DNA from: CAYQVO01 sp964421085
GTDB taxonomy: Bacteria > Bdellovibrionota_C > UBA2361 > CAYQVO01
Direction: 5' to 3'
NCBI GenBank assembly: GCA_964421085.1
Contig: CAYQVO010000016.1
Span: 1-64,000, forward strand
DNA length: 64,000 nt
Position numbers and translations under genes: made by a program. This document shows, piece after piece, positions 1 through 7,814 of this stretch. The notes below the pieces were generated by a model, which worked only from the letters and a program-made list of their open reading frames with translations, had not been told where the DNA came from and did not search any database. How positions within the stretch are numbered: position 1 is the stretch's first letter; every line of letters starts with the position of its first letter.

Positions 1-27
1 CCGCTTTGAGCGGTTCATAATTTAAAG

Positions 28-46
28 CCTCCGGCTTTGCCGGAGG
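28..46 (-). terminator. Terminator of the arginine operon
   Basis: A perfect 8-bp inverted repeat (28-35 and 39-46) with a 3-nt loop lies just past the argD stop codon. Read on the minus strand the hairpin is followed by CTTTAAATT, a short T-rich tail, so it fits an intrinsic terminator for argCJBD. Confidence 0.7.
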
Positions 47-50
47 ATAT

Positions 51-1250
51 TTACTGCACTTCAGTGCATAAAATGCCCCCGATAATCCTAACTGCCTCCT
101 CTGCCTGCTCTTTGGTGAGAATGAGCGGCGGGATGATGCGGATTGTTGTGTCGCCGGTCGCATTCAGGAGCAGCCCTTCTTCGAGAGCTTTCGAGACGAG
201 AGTCTTTGCAGTCGGATCTTTGAGTTCAACTCCTATCATAAGCCCGGCGCCGCGCACCTCTGTTATTTCAGGATGGCCGGCTGAAAGCCCGGTCAGTTTC
301 CGCCGGAAGAAATTTCCCGTTTCGACGGCGTTCTCAATCAGGTTTTCTTCCTTTATTACTTCGAGAACAGCGCGTGCCGCGGCAGCCGCAAGGGGATTGG
401 CCGCGAACGTGGATCCCTGATCTCCAAAGGTAAGAGTAGTTGCCGCCTCGCTGTGAGCAAGACACGCCCCTATCGGGAAACCTCCTCCCAGGCCCTTCGC
501 AAGCGGGGCCAGGTCAGGTGTTATACCGGCATGCTGGAATCCAAACCACTTCCCTGTGCGCCCAATTCCTGTCTGAACTTCGTCGGCAATAAGAAGAATG
601 TCTCTGTCAGTGCAGGTCTGACGAAGCCCCCGAAGGAAATCATGATCAACCGGCCGCACGCCGCCTTCGCCCTGAATCGGTTCGATCATCACTGCACAGA
701 ACGATTCATCGAGGGTCGACTGCACAAGATCGAGATTCTGCGTCTGGAGCTGAACAAACCCCGGGACAAGAGGTTCGAACGGATCGCAGTAATTCTTCTG
801 AGCAGTAGCGCTCAGAGCGCCCAGAGTCCTTCCATGAAAAGCTTTCGCAAACGTGAGTATTCTGTAACATTCGTTTCCGCGCTTTGTTTTTCCCCATTTC
901 CTGGCGGTTTTTATCGCGACCTCATTTGCCTCAGTCCCCGAGTTGCAGAAAAAGACCCGATCCATCTCAGCAAGCCGGCACAGGTCTCTCGCAAGTTCGA
1001 TCATTGCGACTGTGTAATAAGTGTTCGATACCTGTGCGAGTTTCGCAGCCTGTTCCTGAACAGCCTTCACCCATTTCGGATGGGAATGCCCGAGAGCGAC
1101 AACAGCGATACCGGCAACAAGATCCAGGTACCTTCTTCCGTCGATATCGAAGAGATAACACCCTTCTCCGCGATCAAACACGACGGGCTGTCGTTTATAT
1201 GTCTGAAAAACGTATTGCCGCTCCAGTTCAAAAAGCTGCTGTTTATCCAT
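51..1250 (-). CDS. argD: Acetylornithine aminotransferase
   Basis: PLP-dependent class III aminotransferase (399 aa, usual length about 400) that makes N-acetylornithine from N-acetylglutamate semialdehyde with glutamate as amino donor; the family often also acts in lysine synthesis. Visible are the NSGTEAN phosphate-binding motif (103-109), the PLP-ring Asp in IADEVQ (D223) and the Schiff-base lysine in LAKGLGGG (K252). It is the last gene of a four-gene minus-strand operon and overlaps argB by 8 nt, so translation is probably coupled. A hairpin terminator follows. ArgD and succinylornithine or GABA aminotransferases are close relatives; the operon context settles the call. Confidence 0.95.
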   Translation of the reverse strand: MDKQQLFELERQYVFQTYKRQPVVFDRGEGCYLFDIDGRRYLDLVAGIAVVALGHSHPKWVKAVQEQAAKLAQVSNTYYTVAMIELARDLCRLAEMDRVFFCNSGTEANEVAIKTARKWGKTKRGNECYRILTFAKAFHGRTLGALSATAQKNYCDPFEPLVPGFVQLQTQNLDLVQSTLDESFCAVMIEPIQGEGGVRPVDHDFLRGLRQTCTDRDILLIADEVQTGIGRTGKWFGFQHAGITPDLAPLAKGLGGGFPIGACLAHSEAATTLTFGDQGSTFAANPLAAAAARAVLEVIKEENLIENAVETGNFFRRKLTGLSAGHPEITEVRGAGLMIGVELKDPTAKTLVSKALEEGLLLNATGDTTIRIIPPLILTKEQAEEAVRIIGGILCTEVQ

Positions 1251-2055
1251 TGTTTGAGCCTGTTTCAGTTATTGTTGTGCCTGATCCGGAACCGCCCAGG
1301 ATCGTCTGTCTCAGCGCATCCGGCGATCGTCCATCGATTATGTGCGCAGCGCCCACGCCGCGTCGCACTGCCTCAACACACGATCGAATCTTTGGTATCA
1401 TACCCTTGTCGATAATACCGGAAGAAAGAAGTTCTTCAGCCTCCCGGCATGTCATGACCGGAATTCGCGAATCAGGGTCAGGATAGTTCCGGAGAACCCC
1501 GGGAACATCGGTCATGAGCAGAAGTCTTGAAGCTTGTGAAGCCGCGGCAAGAGCGGCTGCCGCTTCGTCGGCGTTAATATTCAAAGCCTGTCCATCGCCG
1601 TCGTCCGCGATTGATGAAATGACCGGAACAAATCCGCCGGAAATCAGGTTTTCAATAAGGGCAATTTCGGTTTTCACTATGGTTCCGACAAACCCGAGAT
1701 CGCCCTCTGCGAGGACCTTCTTTTCGGCGGTAAAAAGAGCGCCGTCTCTGCCCGATACCCCGGCCGCGGTCACCCCGCACTTTCGAAGCATTCCGACAAG
1801 GTTCTTGTTGACCCTTCCCGAAAGCGCCATTTCAACTATATCAATCGTATCTTTATCAGTGACCCTGAGCCCCTGCACTTTCCTGGTCGGGATATTCAGC
1901 CTGGACAGCATCCGTTCGATTTCGGGGCCTCCGCCGTGCACGACGACAGGGCGAAGTCCTTCGCGGAAAAGCCGGGCAATCTCGCGCATCAGCTCGAACG
2001 CTGATTCGCCTTTCGCCATTGCAGCGCCGCCGCATTTGATAATCACACAGTTCAT
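1243..2055 (-). CDS. argB: Acetylglutamate kinase
   Basis: Amino-acid kinase family enzyme (270 aa) phosphorylating N-acetylglutamate, the second step of arginine synthesis. The N-terminal IIKCGG (K7), the HGGGPEI substrate loop (40-46) and GRVNKNLV are all present. The ATG follows the argJ stop directly (TGAATG), with no convincing separate ribosome-binding site, so it is probably translated by re-initiation. The stop codon immediately upstream in the same frame means the protein cannot start earlier. The catalytic Lys therefore sits only seven residues from the N terminus, and the N-terminal helix typical of arginine-inhibited NAG kinases is missing. Confidence 0.95.
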   Translation of the reverse strand: MNCVIIKCGGAAMAKGESAFELMREIARLFREGLRPVVVHGGGPEIERMLSRLNIPTRKVQGLRVTDKDTIDIVEMALSGRVNKNLVGMLRKCGVTAAGVSGRDGALFTAEKKVLAEGDLGFVGTIVKTEIALIENLISGGFVPVISSIADDGDGQALNINADEAAAALAAASQASRLLLMTDVPGVLRNYPDPDSRIPVMTCREAEELLSSGIIDKGMIPKIRSCVEAVRRGVGAAHIIDGRSPDALRQTILGGSGSGTTITETGSNNG

Positions 2056-3267
2056 TCAGGTTGTATATTCGGCGTTAATCTTGATGTAGTCGTATGTCAT
2101 GTCGCACGTCCAGAAACGGTATTCAGGTCCGTCGCCGCCGTCAAAGGCAAGTTCAATGACAAGTTCTTCCGTCTTCATCGCGCTGCTTGCCTCAGCTTCG
2201 TCGAAAAATGCAGGCTCGCCATTCCGGTACGCCTCGTATCCGGCCACACTCACTGTGAGTGCGTGCGGGTCGAACTCGACGCCGGAGCGGCCTGCAGCTG
2301 CGACAATTCTTCCCCAGTTCGGGTCATTTCCAAAGCAGGCCGTCTTTACAAGGGGCGATTCGGCTATTGCACGCGCGATTTTTGCCGCGCCTTCGGGAGG
2401 ATTTTTCAGCACGATAGTAACAAGCTTTGTGGCGCCCTCGCCGTCCCGCGCAATCTGCATCGCGAGGCGCATGCAGACATGTTCGAGCGCCTCTTCAAAG
2501 AGCATCTCTTCGGCGTTGACTGAAGTTCCGCTCCGGCCGTTTGCAAGCAGGAGAACCATATCGTTCGTGCTGGTGTCTCCATCCACCGTCACACGGTTGA
2601 AAGTTCTGTCCACGACAGATCTGAGTATCGGCTGGATTACAGAATAATCCGCAGCAGCGTCCGTTGTGATAAATCCGAACATGGTCGCCATGTTCGGCGC
2701 AATCATGCCGCTTCCCTTTGCAATTCCGCCGATCGTATAAGTACCGTTCTTTGATACGACCTCGACAGCGCACATTTTGGGGACGAGATCCGTGGTCATG
2801 ATTCCACGGGCCGCAGATTCACCGTGTGCAGGTGTTGAGCCGAGGCGTTCCCCCAGAGTGCCGGCGGAGCATGTTATCCTGTCTATCGGCAGAGGATGTC
2901 CAATAACACCCGTGCTTGCAGTCAGGATGTTTGAGACAGAAGCCCCGTAAAGGCGTCGGCCAATCTCAGTTGCAGCTGTCTGCATAGCCTGATCGTCTTT
3001 CGCTCCTTTCCCGCCGTTAAGGCAGTTTGCGTTACCGGCGTTGCAGATAATTCCCCATGTTCTGCCGGCTTTTATCCGCTCTTTATTGTGCCGGACGCAC
3101 CACCCCTGCGCTCTGTTCCGAGTGAAAACACCGGCTGCTGCCGCTTCTTTGTCGCTTAAGATCAGAACAAGGTCGTCTTTCTCAGCCTGTCTCACTCCTG
3201 CGTAAGCGGCCGCCGCCAGATAACCTTTTGCTGCGCACACTCCGCCGTCGATCTCTTTTATGCTCAT
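2056..3267 (-). CDS. argJ: Glutamate N-acetyltransferase (ArgJ)
   Basis: ArgJ (403 aa) transfers acetyl from N-acetylornithine to glutamate, recycling the acetyl group; some members also use acetyl-CoA. It is made as a precursor that cleaves itself before a catalytic threonine. Here the conserved segment PNMATMFGF places the cut between A194 and T195. The start overlaps the argC stop by 4 nt and the end abuts argB. Its presence means the cyclic (acetyl-recycling) form of arginine synthesis. Whether it is mono- or bifunctional cannot be told from sequence alone. Confidence 0.95.
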   Translation of the reverse strand: MSIKEIDGGVCAAKGYLAAAAYAGVRQAEKDDLVLILSDKEAAAAGVFTRNRAQGWCVRHNKERIKAGRTWGIICNAGNANCLNGGKGAKDDQAMQTAATEIGRRLYGASVSNILTASTGVIGHPLPIDRITCSAGTLGERLGSTPAHGESAARGIMTTDLVPKMCAVEVVSKNGTYTIGGIAKGSGMIAPNMATMFGFITTDAAADYSVIQPILRSVVDRTFNRVTVDGDTSTNDMVLLLANGRSGTSVNAEEMLFEEALEHVCMRLAMQIARDGEGATKLVTIVLKNPPEGAAKIARAIAESPLVKTACFGNDPNWGRIVAAAGRSGVEFDPHALTVSVAGYEAYRNGEPAFFDEAEASSAMKTEELVIELAFDGGDGPEYRFWTCDMTYDYIKINAEYTT

Positions 3268-4307
3268 GGCCAGACTCCCGGAGTCAGCAGTCCTTCCGTT
3301 TCGCGCAGTCCGAGCATCAGGTTCATGTTTTGAACAGCCTGGCCTGCCGCGCCTTTGACGAGATTATCGATTGCGCTTACGACTGTCACTCTCCCGGTGC
3401 GGGCATCGACTGCAGCTCCTATATGACATTGATTCGAAGAACAAACCGCCTTTGTCGCCGGAAATTCTTTTTCCCCGTATACGGAAATAAACGGCTCGTT
3501 CCCGTACCGGTTTTCGTAAAGTTCGAGAATTTCCGCAGCGGACCTTTCTTTTCCGAGCGTCGCATAACATGTCGCGAGTATTCCACGGGTCATCGGGACG
3601 AGATGCGGAGTGAAGGATACGACGACATGCGAGCCGGCAATAGTGCCGAGCGCCTGTTCGATTTCGGGCGTATGCCTGTGAATTCCTCCCACAGCGTATG
3701 CTTTCACGCTTTCGTTAAGCTCTGAGTAACTGTAGTCGGACCCTCCCTTGCCCCGCCCGGCCCCTGAAACGCCTGACTTTGCGTCTATGATGATGGTTGA
3801 AGGGTCAATAAGGCTGTTTTCGAGAAGGGGGGCAAGCGCAAGAATCGACGCAGTCGGATAACAGCCGGGATTTGCCGTAAGAGAAGACTTCCTGATCGCG
3901 TCCCTGCAAAGCTCAGGAAGTCCGAACGCGGCATGCGGCAGAAGTTCCGCGCTTTGATGTTCGAGCCCGTACCATTTCGCATATAGCGACGCATCCAGGA
4001 GTCTGTAATCCGCTGAGAGATCCACCACCTTCAGTCCCGCGTCCAGGAGCGCGGGAACGTGCTTCATTGCGAAGCCGCTTTCCTGAGCAAGAAACACGAG
4101 ATCGCTCTGCGAGGCGATTTTATCGAGGTCAGGCGCGTCGAAGCACCTTGTCCGGTCGAGAATGCCCGGGAGAATTTTCGAAACGGGCTGTCCGGCAAAA
4201 GTCCCGGAAACAAGCATCGAGAGAGTCACGCCCGGGTGAGTACTGAGAATACGCAAAATTCCGCTGCCGGCATAACCGGCTGCGCCGATAATTGATATTC
4301 GAGGCAT
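3264..4307 (-). CDS. argC: N-acetyl-gamma-glutamyl-phosphate reductase
   Basis: NADPH-dependent reductase (347 aa) making N-acetylglutamate semialdehyde. It has the N-terminal nucleotide-binding GAAGYAG (8-14) and the catalytic cysteine in ANPGCYPT (C149). It is the first gene of the argC-argJ-argB-argD operon, each gene overlapping or touching the next. The 51-nt gap upstream holds a short inverted repeat. Confidence 0.95.
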   Translation of the reverse strand: MPRISIIGAAGYAGSGILRILSTHPGVTLSMLVSGTFAGQPVSKILPGILDRTRCFDAPDLDKIASQSDLVFLAQESGFAMKHVPALLDAGLKVVDLSADYRLLDASLYAKWYGLEHQSAELLPHAAFGLPELCRDAIRKSSLTANPGCYPTASILALAPLLENSLIDPSTIIIDAKSGVSGAGRGKGGSDYSYSELNESVKAYAVGGIHRHTPEIEQALGTIAGSHVVVSFTPHLVPMTRGILATCYATLGKERSAAEILELYENRYGNEPFISVYGEKEFPATKAVCSSNQCHIGAAVDARTGRVTVVSAIDNLVKGAAGQAVQNMNLMLGLRETEGLLTPGVWP

Positions 4308-4327
4308 GAGATTTTGTATATCACAGT

Positions 4328-4343
4328 TGGAACGAAGGTTCCA
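4328..4343. promoter_or_regulatory. Inverted repeat upstream of argC
   Basis: A perfect 6-bp inverted repeat (TGGAAC, 4-nt spacer, GTTCCA) sits between the DUF4112 gene and the argC start. No T-run follows on either strand, so it could be an operator or only a weak hairpin. Function not shown. Confidence 0.25.
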
Positions 4344-4358
4344 CGTCAGGGAGAAATA

Positions 4359-4832
4359 TCACCCCGCAGCCCACCGGACCATGATTAAAACGCCAATCGC
4401 GCCGTAGACAACCGAAGCTGTCACCACCACAGCAAGCAGTAAGGCGGCTTCCCCCATCTGCCGCAGCGGGGCAGGGGAGGGCGTGGGTGTTCTTGAGGAG
4501 AGCTGCGCATCAAGGAGATCGGCGTTGCGGATATTCGCCTTCCACGCCGCGTCGAACAGATCTCCGAGGAACGGAAGCGCGCCGATTGCGACCTCAATCA
4601 GGACATTTACCGCCATGCGTATGAGCGTGATGCGGCTTACGCCGAGCCGGGCTGAGTGGTAAATGACAAGCGCCGAGAGAATTCCGCCGACAGCGTCTCC
4701 AAGACCCGGAATAAGTCCAATGAGCGCGTCGAGCCCGAAACGAAACCGTGTGCCTGGAATCGAAAAGCGGGAGTCGAGCAGTTCAGAAAAGGCGCGGATA
4801 TAACGGATTCTGTCTTTCCCGGAAATCTCCAT
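4359..4832 (-). CDS. DUF4112 family membrane protein
   Basis: A 157-residue protein with the DUF4112 pattern: a short soluble start, then DALIGLIPGLGDAVGG and GALPFLGDLFDAAWKANIRN, the two conserved glycine/aspartate segments of that family, and a C-terminal hydrophobic helix (about 130-153). Predicted inner-membrane protein of unknown function. It lies on the same strand as the arg operon but 51 nt upstream. The start has a GGAAGA ribosome-binding site very close to the ATG. Confidence 0.8.
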   Translation of the reverse strand: MEISGKDRIRYIRAFSELLDSRFSIPGTRFRFGLDALIGLIPGLGDAVGGILSALVIYHSARLGVSRITLIRMAVNVLIEVAIGALPFLGDLFDAAWKANIRNADLLDAQLSSRTPTPSPAPLRQMGEAALLLAVVVTASVVYGAIGVLIMVRWAAG

Positions 4833-4963
4833 TCTTCCGGATTTTACTCCTGTTTCCGGCGTTCGGCCAGGGTATGTTCTGTTGTCATCAGGAGATTGCC
4901 ACCGGCCTGATTCTCAGCAGGTGTGTGAATGCAGAGCAGGGGTGCCCCCCCGCAATGACGGGT

Positions 4964-6271
4964 TCAGCCGTTATTTCGCCACAACTCCAGAGTGAAATGA
5001 GAAACCAGCAGGACTATTGTTGTCACTCCAAAGGTCACAACTACAACATTGGGTCCTATCGGTTCCACAGCGACATAGCCGACAAGCGACAGGACACCTG
5101 CAGAAAGCGCAATCACGACACTCATCTGCGAGAGCTTCAAAAACCACTGAAAAAATCCCACCGGCGCAAGGATCATTCCTCCTCCGAGGAAGAGCATTCC
5201 CACGGAAACGATAGAGGGGAGAAGAAAGCTTATTACAGCAGCGAGAATCATTATTACCACGATGGAAACCTGTGTCATGCGGCGTGTAAGAGGTTTACCG
5301 AGGATGTTCTGAACAAAGATCTGCCCTGCCGCAAAAGTCAGCGTATCTGCGGTGCTTATCAGAGCCGCCCAGAGCGCAAGCGCGCCAAGTGTAAATACCC
5401 ACCCTCCGAAATGATTGAGGAGTGAAATAAAGGCGACATCGGGATCGATCGCAGGCAGCAGTGCTTTGGCGGCCCACCCTATTGTCACAAGGAGAAGAAG
5501 CAGCCCCAGAAGAACCGCTCCGCTGACAAAAGTCCCCGTCTTTGCGGTCTTTTCATCTTTGGCTGCAAATATTCGCTGATAATAGGTCGAGATGGAAAAC
5601 GGACCGAATATTCCAAAGAGGAAGAAGCCGAGTATGTTTCCCGGAGGTAGTTCTTCAAAAACAAGGGGAGTGGTTCCGCGAACCTGGAAACTTAAAATCG
5701 AGATCAAGATCGTGATGATGCAGATAAGAATCGCAAGCACATAGTCAGTCCAGACGACAGCCCGAAAGCCTCCGGCCAGAAGATAACACGATATGACAAT
5801 GACAGTGATGGTGACAGATACGGCGTATGGACTTACATCCAGCATCTGGAGAATTTTGCCGCCGCTGATAAGCTGTATGGCAAGATCGCCGGTCAAAAGA
5901 ACCACAGAAATGAAGGCCGTCAATTTTCCTGCTCCCTGCCCGAAACGCAGATGGAAGAAATCAGGAAGATTGTAGACGGGTTTGTCCGGCTGCCAGTTCT
6001 TCAGCCATTTCGAGAAGAAAGCGAAGATGACGATGCCGAACACCAGCCCCCCCGCGTACCAGAGCATGCCGTTTCCGAACCGGTACGCGTACGCAGTGCC
6101 CACTATGAAAAAGCCCGCTCCGACAAATGTCGCCACATACGAGACCACGAACCCCAAGCGCGGCAGTGAACGGTTATAGATCTGATACCCTTCCTCGTCT
6201 GCCGATTTACCGGAATAAAGGCCGACAAGCAGCATTACTATCAGAAGAACGAGAAACAGAAGAGTGGTCAT
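4964..6271 (-). CDS. Sodium:solute symporter family transporter
   Basis: A 435-residue polytopic membrane protein with about 12-13 hydrophobic helices. It shows solute:sodium symporter (SSS) hallmarks, such as the helix following the YNLPDFFHLRFGQGAGK loop and a GGFRAVVWTDYVLA segment, which matches the family's conserved GG(L/F)xAVxxTDxxQ-like stretch. Import of a small solute driven by sodium is inferred; the substrate cannot be told. The ribosome-binding site AGGAG lies 9 nt before the ATG. At 435 residues it is shorter than many members. Confidence 0.85.
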   Translation of the reverse strand: MTTLLFLVLLIVMLLVGLYSGKSADEEGYQIYNRSLPRLGFVVSYVATFVGAGFFIVGTAYAYRFGNGMLWYAGGLVFGIVIFAFFSKWLKNWQPDKPVYNLPDFFHLRFGQGAGKLTAFISVVLLTGDLAIQLISGGKILQMLDVSPYAVSVTITVIVISCYLLAGGFRAVVWTDYVLAILICIITILISILSFQVRGTTPLVFEELPPGNILGFFLFGIFGPFSISTYYQRIFAAKDEKTAKTGTFVSGAVLLGLLLLLVTIGWAAKALLPAIDPDVAFISLLNHFGGWVFTLGALALWAALISTADTLTFAAGQIFVQNILGKPLTRRMTQVSIVVIMILAAVISFLLPSIVSVGMLFLGGGMILAPVGFFQWFLKLSQMSVVIALSAGVLSLVGYVAVEPIGPNVVVVTFGVTTIVLLVSHFTLELWRNNG

Positions 6272-6557
6272 ATATGGCGCTCCTCAAAAGACTGACGAGC
6301 ATTAAAACGTGGAATGGCGGCAAATGAAAGCGTATCGGGTCGGCCGCGGAGGAGGCGGCATACGTGCGACAAGTGTTTGATTTTCCTGCAAGGCTCAGGC
6401 CTGCAAAACACAGGCGTTTTGTTCCGAAAGACTCCTGTGCTGTCAAAATCAGGGTTCAAAGACACCGCGGAGTATTTTATCGTATTTCAGTGAGTTCTTC
6501 CGACTCCTGGAACGGCTCACGCATCTGAAAATACTGATTCATCAGAGACTGCCGGAA
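6272..6557. other. Divergent intergenic region
   Basis: This 286-bp gap between two divergently transcribed genes must hold both promoters. It contains a small hairpin-forming stretch near 6395-6420 but no sigma-70 promoter that I would call with confidence, and no convincing short gene. Confidence 0.4.
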
Positions 6558-7814
6558 ATGACATTTCGATTCATACATGCAGCTGACCTGCATCTCGACA
6601 CACCCTTCAAAGGAATAGCGGCAAATGACAGCGAAGTTGCCCGGCGTCTTAGGGATGCTTCGCTCGATTCGTTCGATAATCTCATAAATCTCGCGGTGAC
6701 GCGCAAAGCTGCGTTTGTGCTTTTTGCAGGAGATATTTACGACGGAGCGGAACGCGGCGTTCGGGCGCAGCTGAGATTCCAGAGAGGACTGGAGAAACTC
6801 TCCGAAAACGGCATCCGGGCCTGCATCGTGCACGGTAATCACGATCCTCTTTCAGGATGGTCCGCCATCCGCGACGATCAGTGGCCGGAAGGAGTCACGA
6901 TATTCGCCCATGACAAGCCTGGTGAGGCGTTGATTGAACTCGAAGGCCGCATCGCAGTCCGGGTGCATGGAATCAGCTACGCGAAAAAAGAAATGAAAGA
7001 AAATCTTTCGCTGCTTTTCCGGCGAAGTGACGGACCAGGCATGCAGATTGGGCTTCTTCACTGCAATCTGGGCAAAAACTCGGATCATCCCGATTATAGT
7101 CCGTGCAGCACTGAAGACCTCCTGAGAGCCGGGATGGACTACTGGGCGCTCGGACATATACACAAAAGATCGAAGGAGCAGCGGGGACGCAGCTGGATAG
7201 TGTACCCGGGTAATACTCAGGGCAGAAGCCCGAAGCCTGCCGAGACGGGCGCTAAAGGAGTTTTTGTCGTCGAAGCTGACAGTGACGGCGTAAGGAACAT
7301 TGAATTCGAACCTGTCGACTGCGCGCGCTTCATCGAGATGAAAACAGACATCACCAGCGCCGCCGACATCCTCGATGTTAAGCGCGCGCTGATAAGCGAA
7401 GCATCGCGGGTGCTTGAAAAGAATAACGGGCGGCTTCTTGTTATTCGTGGTGTGCTTACAGGTGTGACGCCCGTTCATTCAAAGCTGACAGAAGATGGTA
7501 TCACCGGAATTCTCAGTGACCTCCGAGATGAGGACCCGTTCGAAGGAGATGTTTACTGGGAGAGTGTTCTGGACAATTCCAGGCGGGAACTGGACCTGAA
7601 CTCCATCCGCCGCCGGAACGACTTTCTTTCCGCCGTGCTTCGCTATTCCGAGTCGATTTTCGAGGAAGGTATGAAGGATGAAAGAGAAGAGTTGTCGGAG
7701 CAATGCGCTCCGGGTTCTCAATTCCCGGATTCCCTGGAACTGCTTCATGATGAGGACGCATTCAGGAAGGCGTCCCAGCTTGCGCTTGAAATGCTCTACG
7801 AGGACGAGGCATGA
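6558..7814 (+). CDS. YhaO-like DNA repair metallophosphatase (SbcD/Mre11 family)
   Basis: Calcineurin-like phosphoesterase (418 aa) of the SbcD/Mre11/YhaO group. The metal-binding signatures occur in order: AADLHLD (8-14), GDIYD (about 55-59), GNHD (about 94-97) and LGHIH (about 197). Partners of this type form nuclease-ATPase complexes that process DNA ends. The C-terminal half beyond the nuclease domain is YhaO-like rather than SbcD-like. The stop overlaps the next gene's start by 4 nt (ATGA), giving a tightly coupled pair with a YhaN-like ATPase. Confidence 0.85.
   Translation: MTFRFIHAADLHLDTPFKGIAANDSEVARRLRDASLDSFDNLINLAVTRKAAFVLFAGDIYDGAERGVRAQLRFQRGLEKLSENGIRACIVHGNHDPLSGWSAIRDDQWPEGVTIFAHDKPGEALIELEGRIAVRVHGISYAKKEMKENLSLLFRRSDGPGMQIGLLHCNLGKNSDHPDYSPCSTEDLLRAGMDYWALGHIHKRSKEQRGRSWIVYPGNTQGRSPKPAETGAKGVFVVEADSDGVRNIEFEPVDCARFIEMKTDITSAADILDVKRALISEASRVLEKNNGRLLVIRGVLTGVTPVHSKLTEDGITGILSDLRDEDPFEGDVYWESVLDNSRRELDLNSIRRRNDFLSAVLRYSESIFEEGMKDEREELSEQCAPGSQFPDSLELLHDEDAFRKASQLALEMLYEDEA

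Noticed and set aside
453..1415. 320-residue plus-strand frame across argD and argB
   Set aside because: Shadow of two well-supported genes, without any family features.
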